Origin: Bacteroidaceae bacterium
GTDB taxonomy: Bacteria; Bacteroidota; Bacteroidia; Bacteroidales; Bacteroidaceae
Length of the DNA stretch: 35,201 bases
Assembly: GCA_017617235.1 (NCBI GenBank)
Contig: JAFZWQ010000034.1
Location: forward strand, 1-35,201
Direction of reading: 5' to 3'
Of this stretch, positions 33,592 to 35,201 are shown in pieces. The notes beneath the pieces are model-generated. The model was not told where the DNA came from. It was given only the letters and a program-made list of their open reading frames with translations, and did no database searches. The first letter of the stretch is position 1, and each line of letters begins with the position of its first letter. The translations under genes were made by a program, and so were the position numbers.

Positions 33592-34773
33592 ATGAAGCGG
33601 CTTTCACTTTTAATTTTTAATTTTTCATTTTTAATTTCTGCGTATGCGCAGAGCATTACCCTTGATTTGCGGGACAGCCTCTCGCGCCACGACTACTACA
33701 CCTCTGTGCAAGTGCCTGACGGCAACTATCGCGTGACGGTGACCTTGGGATGCAAGAAATGGGCTGCCAACACCACCGTCAGGGCGGAAAGCCGCCGGTT
33801 GTTCATCGAGAATGAGCCAACGAAGAAAGGGGAGACCAAGACCATCAGCTTCCTCGTGAACAAGCGCACTCCACGCATCAATGACCGCGAGAGTGTGCGC
33901 ATCAAGGAACGCGAACGTACCAAACTGAATTGGGACGACCTGCTCACCTTCGAGATAACAGGCGACCGTCAGGGCGTGCAGCAAATCCAGGTGGAACGCG
34001 ACACTCTGGCACCTACCGTATTCCTGTGCGGCAACTCGACGGTCGTGGACCAGGACGATGAGCCCTGGGCCTCGTGGGGACAGATGATAACCCGCTGGTT
34101 CACGGACAGCGTCTGCTTCTGCAACCTGGCAGAGAGCGGCGAGACGGCCAGCACCTTCATCTCCGTCGGACGCCTGAAGAAAGGGCTCTCCATGATGAAG
34201 CCCGGCGACTACCTCATCATGGAATTCGGCCACAACGACCAGAAGCAGAAGACACCCGGCTCGGGCGCCTACTACAACTTTGCCACAGCCCTGAAAACCT
34301 TTGTCGACGAGGCCCGCAAGCGTGGGGCAACACCCATCTTCATCACTCCCACACAGCGACGCATGTTCGACGAACAGGGCAAGATACGCGAGACACATGC
34401 CGACTATCCCGAGGCCATGGCGTGGGTGGCACAGCGCGAACATTGCACCCTGATAGACCTGCACCAGATGACACGCACCCTGTTCGAGACCATGGGGGTG
34501 GAGGAGAGCAAACGCGCCTTTGTACACTATCCTGCAGGCAGTTATCCGGGACAGACCACAGCCTTTGCCGACAACACCCACTTCAACCCCTACGGCGCCT
34601 ACCAGATTGCCAAGTGTGTCATCGAAGGTCTCATTGAGCAGCAAGTACCCTTCACGCGCTTCCTGCGTCCCGAATACGCACGCGGCTACAGCCCTGCACA
34701 CCCCGACGACATCGCCACCTTCCACTGGGTCGACAGCCACCACGTCGACCTCCTCAAGCCCGACGGCAACTGA
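33592..34773 (+). CDS. GDSL/SGNH rhamnogalacturonan acetylesterase (CE12-like)
   Basis: Predicted to remove acetyl groups from rhamnogalacturonan. Of its 393 residues, 1-19 are a signal peptide cut after AYA. Residues 20-135 form a beta-sandwich module. The SGNH hydrolase follows with LCGNST (nucleophile S149), NLAESGETAS (block II), EFGHNDQ (N215) and DNTHFNPYGA (D327, H330). It lies 12 bases after mltG. With the GH51 enzyme it points to acetylated, arabinan-bearing pectin. The signal peptide's core is encoded by a heptamer array. Confidence 0.92.
   Translation: MKRLSLLIFNFSFLISAYAQSITLDLRDSLSRHDYYTSVQVPDGNYRVTVTLGCKKWAANTTVRAESRRLFIENEPTKKGETKTISFLVNKRTPRINDRESVRIKERERTKLNWDDLLTFEITGDRQGVQQIQVERDTLAPTVFLCGNSTVVDQDDEPWASWGQMITRWFTDSVCFCNLAESGETASTFISVGRLKKGLSMMKPGDYLIMEFGHNDQKQKTPGSGAYYNFATALKTFVDEARKRGATPIFITPTQRRMFDEQGKIRETHADYPEAMAWVAQREHCTLIDLHQMTRTLFETMGVEESKRAFVHYPAGSYPGQTTAFADNTHFNPYGAYQIAKCVIEGLIEQQVPFTRFLRPEYARGYSPAHPDDIATFHWVDSHHVDLLKPDGN
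33607..33641. repeat. Heptamer array encoding the acetylesterase signal peptide
   Basis: Five 7-base units, CTTTTAA, TTTTTAA, TTTTTCA, TTTTTAA, TTTCTGC, encode LLIFNFSFLIS. They are the reverse-strand counterpart of ATTGAAA-type intergenic heptamers. Confidence 0.75.
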
Positions 34774-34782
34774 ATTAATTTT

Positions 34783-34808
34783 TTATTAGTAATAAGTGTT
34801 CTTTTTTC
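34783..34808 (+). terminator. Possible weak terminator of the pectin operon
   Basis: TTATTA-G-TAATAA (34783-34795) is a perfect palindrome with almost no loop. It is followed after a few bases by a run of six T (34802-34807). The loop geometry is poor. Confidence 0.25.
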
Positions 34809-34830
34809 TCGTGTGTCAGGCGGTGGGTTT

Positions 34831-34971
34831 TTACGTCGTGTCGCGACCAACGACGTGCCAACTTCCGCGCGGTGTGCTTTTAATCACAATAGCAAATATC
34901 GTGAAAGCCGAGAGCAATCGAGCTCGTTTGAATTGCCGAGGCGCATCCGATATTCGCAATGAATTATTCAT
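34831..34971 (-). other. Palindrome-rich element with a 46-codon frame; small RNA or small protein
   Basis: The minus strand has ATG at 34971 and TAA at 34831-34833, giving a basic 46-residue peptide with a hydrophobic middle (LLSAFTIFAIVIKS). The start sits inside the perfect palindrome GCAATGAAT-T-ATTCATTGC (34956-34974). The left end holds ACGTCGT...ACGACGT (34833-34856) around GTCGCGAC. The promoter box to its right would begin transcription about at the ATG, so the product would be a leaderless mRNA or a structured RNA. I have an unverified impression that similar sequence recurs in Prevotella genomes. Confidence 0.35.
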
Positions 34972-34973
34972 TG

Positions 34974-35005
34974 CAAAGATACTAAATAACGGAAGCGAAA
35001 TCAAG
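34974..35005 (-). promoter_or_regulatory. Possible leftward promoter
   Basis: On the minus strand CTTG (35002-35005), a 20-base spacer and TATCTTTG (34974-34981). The spacer length equals that of the three best promoters in the window. There is no known gene behind it, only the element at 34831-34971. Confidence 0.5.
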
Positions 35006-35109
35006 TGTTTTTGTAAATATGCTTCGCATTAAGGCAACGTGTTCCATGCGCTCATGCAGAACGCGTTGTAAATCAATTATTTAGTGGCAAGTAAAGTTGT
35101 TTCTGTAAT

Positions 35110-35175
35110 CCAAACGCCGTTGCGCCGTACCGCCGTACCGCCGTTGCATGATGTGTGCGGCGTTTGGTGTGTTTT
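35110..35175 (+). terminator. Hairpin with a repeat-filled loop, terminator-like
   Basis: CCAAACGCCG (35110-35119) pairs perfectly with CGGCGTTTGG (35158-35167). The 38-base loop contains CGCCGTAC twice and CGCCGT once in tandem (35123-35144). TGTGTTTTT follows, so it could stop rightward transcription. No gene ends nearby, the last one being 340 bases away. Confidence 0.4.
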
Positions 35176-35201
35176 TATAAGTGTATGTGTCCTTTACTTA
35201 T

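Noticed and set aside
33631-34743. Minus-strand open frame opposite the acetylesterase gene (370 codons)
   Set aside because: The acetylesterase has signal peptide and all SGNH blocks; the opposite frame looks like random sequence.

Overview
The window comes from a member of the Bacteroidales, most likely a Prevotella-type genome (Prevotellaceae). The signs are promoters of the form TTTG-N20-TAnnTTTG, almost no Shine-Dalgarno sequences, Bacteroidetes-restricted families (a DUF5687-like ABC permease, a LolA_2-like carrier, a DUF4836-like protein, BACON-type lipoproteins) and pectin-degrading enzymes. I see no tRNA, rRNA, CRISPR array, insertion sequence or phage gene.

Layout. Positions 1-385 hold the end of rplU, then rpmA and a clear terminator. 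Positions 386-1113 are a gap of about 730 bases with repeats, an AT-rich stretch and one doubtful small ORF. Positions 1114-8046 are a leftward cluster, read ftsK, lolA-like, trxB, DUF5687 permease, ABC ATPase, ridA. Positions 8047-8443 are a divergent promoter region with a large nested inverted repeat. Positions 8444-13693 are a rightward cluster: a DEDD 3'-5' exonuclease, an RlmI-like rRNA methyltransferase, a NupG-type nucleoside transporter, RsmE and a DUF4836-like protein. A strong promoter then starts 13773-24576: a steroid 5-alpha-reductase homologue, an Old-Yellow-Enzyme-like flavin oxidoreductase, a short-chain dehydrogenase, a long PurF-like amidotransferase, a fused CarA-CarB carbamoyl phosphate synthase and an SLC13-type permease, with gaps of at most 15 bases. 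A second strong promoter starts cysC-cysD-cysN-sulfotransferase (24697-28892). Positions 28938-29279 encode a small winged-helix-like protein on the minus strand. Divergent from it is a pectin-related operon (29400-34773): BACON lipoprotein, GH51 arabinofuranosidase, MltG and a rhamnogalacturonan acetylesterase. The last 430 bases hold a palindrome-rich element and a hairpin, with no convincing gene.

Main hypothesis. The 5-alpha-reductase / flavin oxidoreductase / SDR trio has the composition expected for reducing a delta-4-3-ketosteroid to a saturated 3-hydroxysteroid. Eight kilobases downstream the window makes PAPS (CysD, CysN, CysC), carries a candidate sulfate importer, and ends that operon with a sulfotransferase resembling the Bacteroides enzyme reported to sulfonate flat (5-alpha) sterols. 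Together they could reduce and then sulfonate a steroid, bile acid or plant sterol. The individual families are known. Their physical linkage, and the placing of the redox trio in one transcription unit with pyrimidine and purine entry enzymes, are what I would follow up.

A second theme is repeat DNA. Most intergenic gaps contain short tandem arrays with strict 7-, 8- or 9-base periods. Several arrays have been read into proteins: the linker of the CarA-CarB fusion, the signal peptides of the acetylesterase and of the LolA-like protein, and a GC-rich palindrome in the N-terminus of TrxB.
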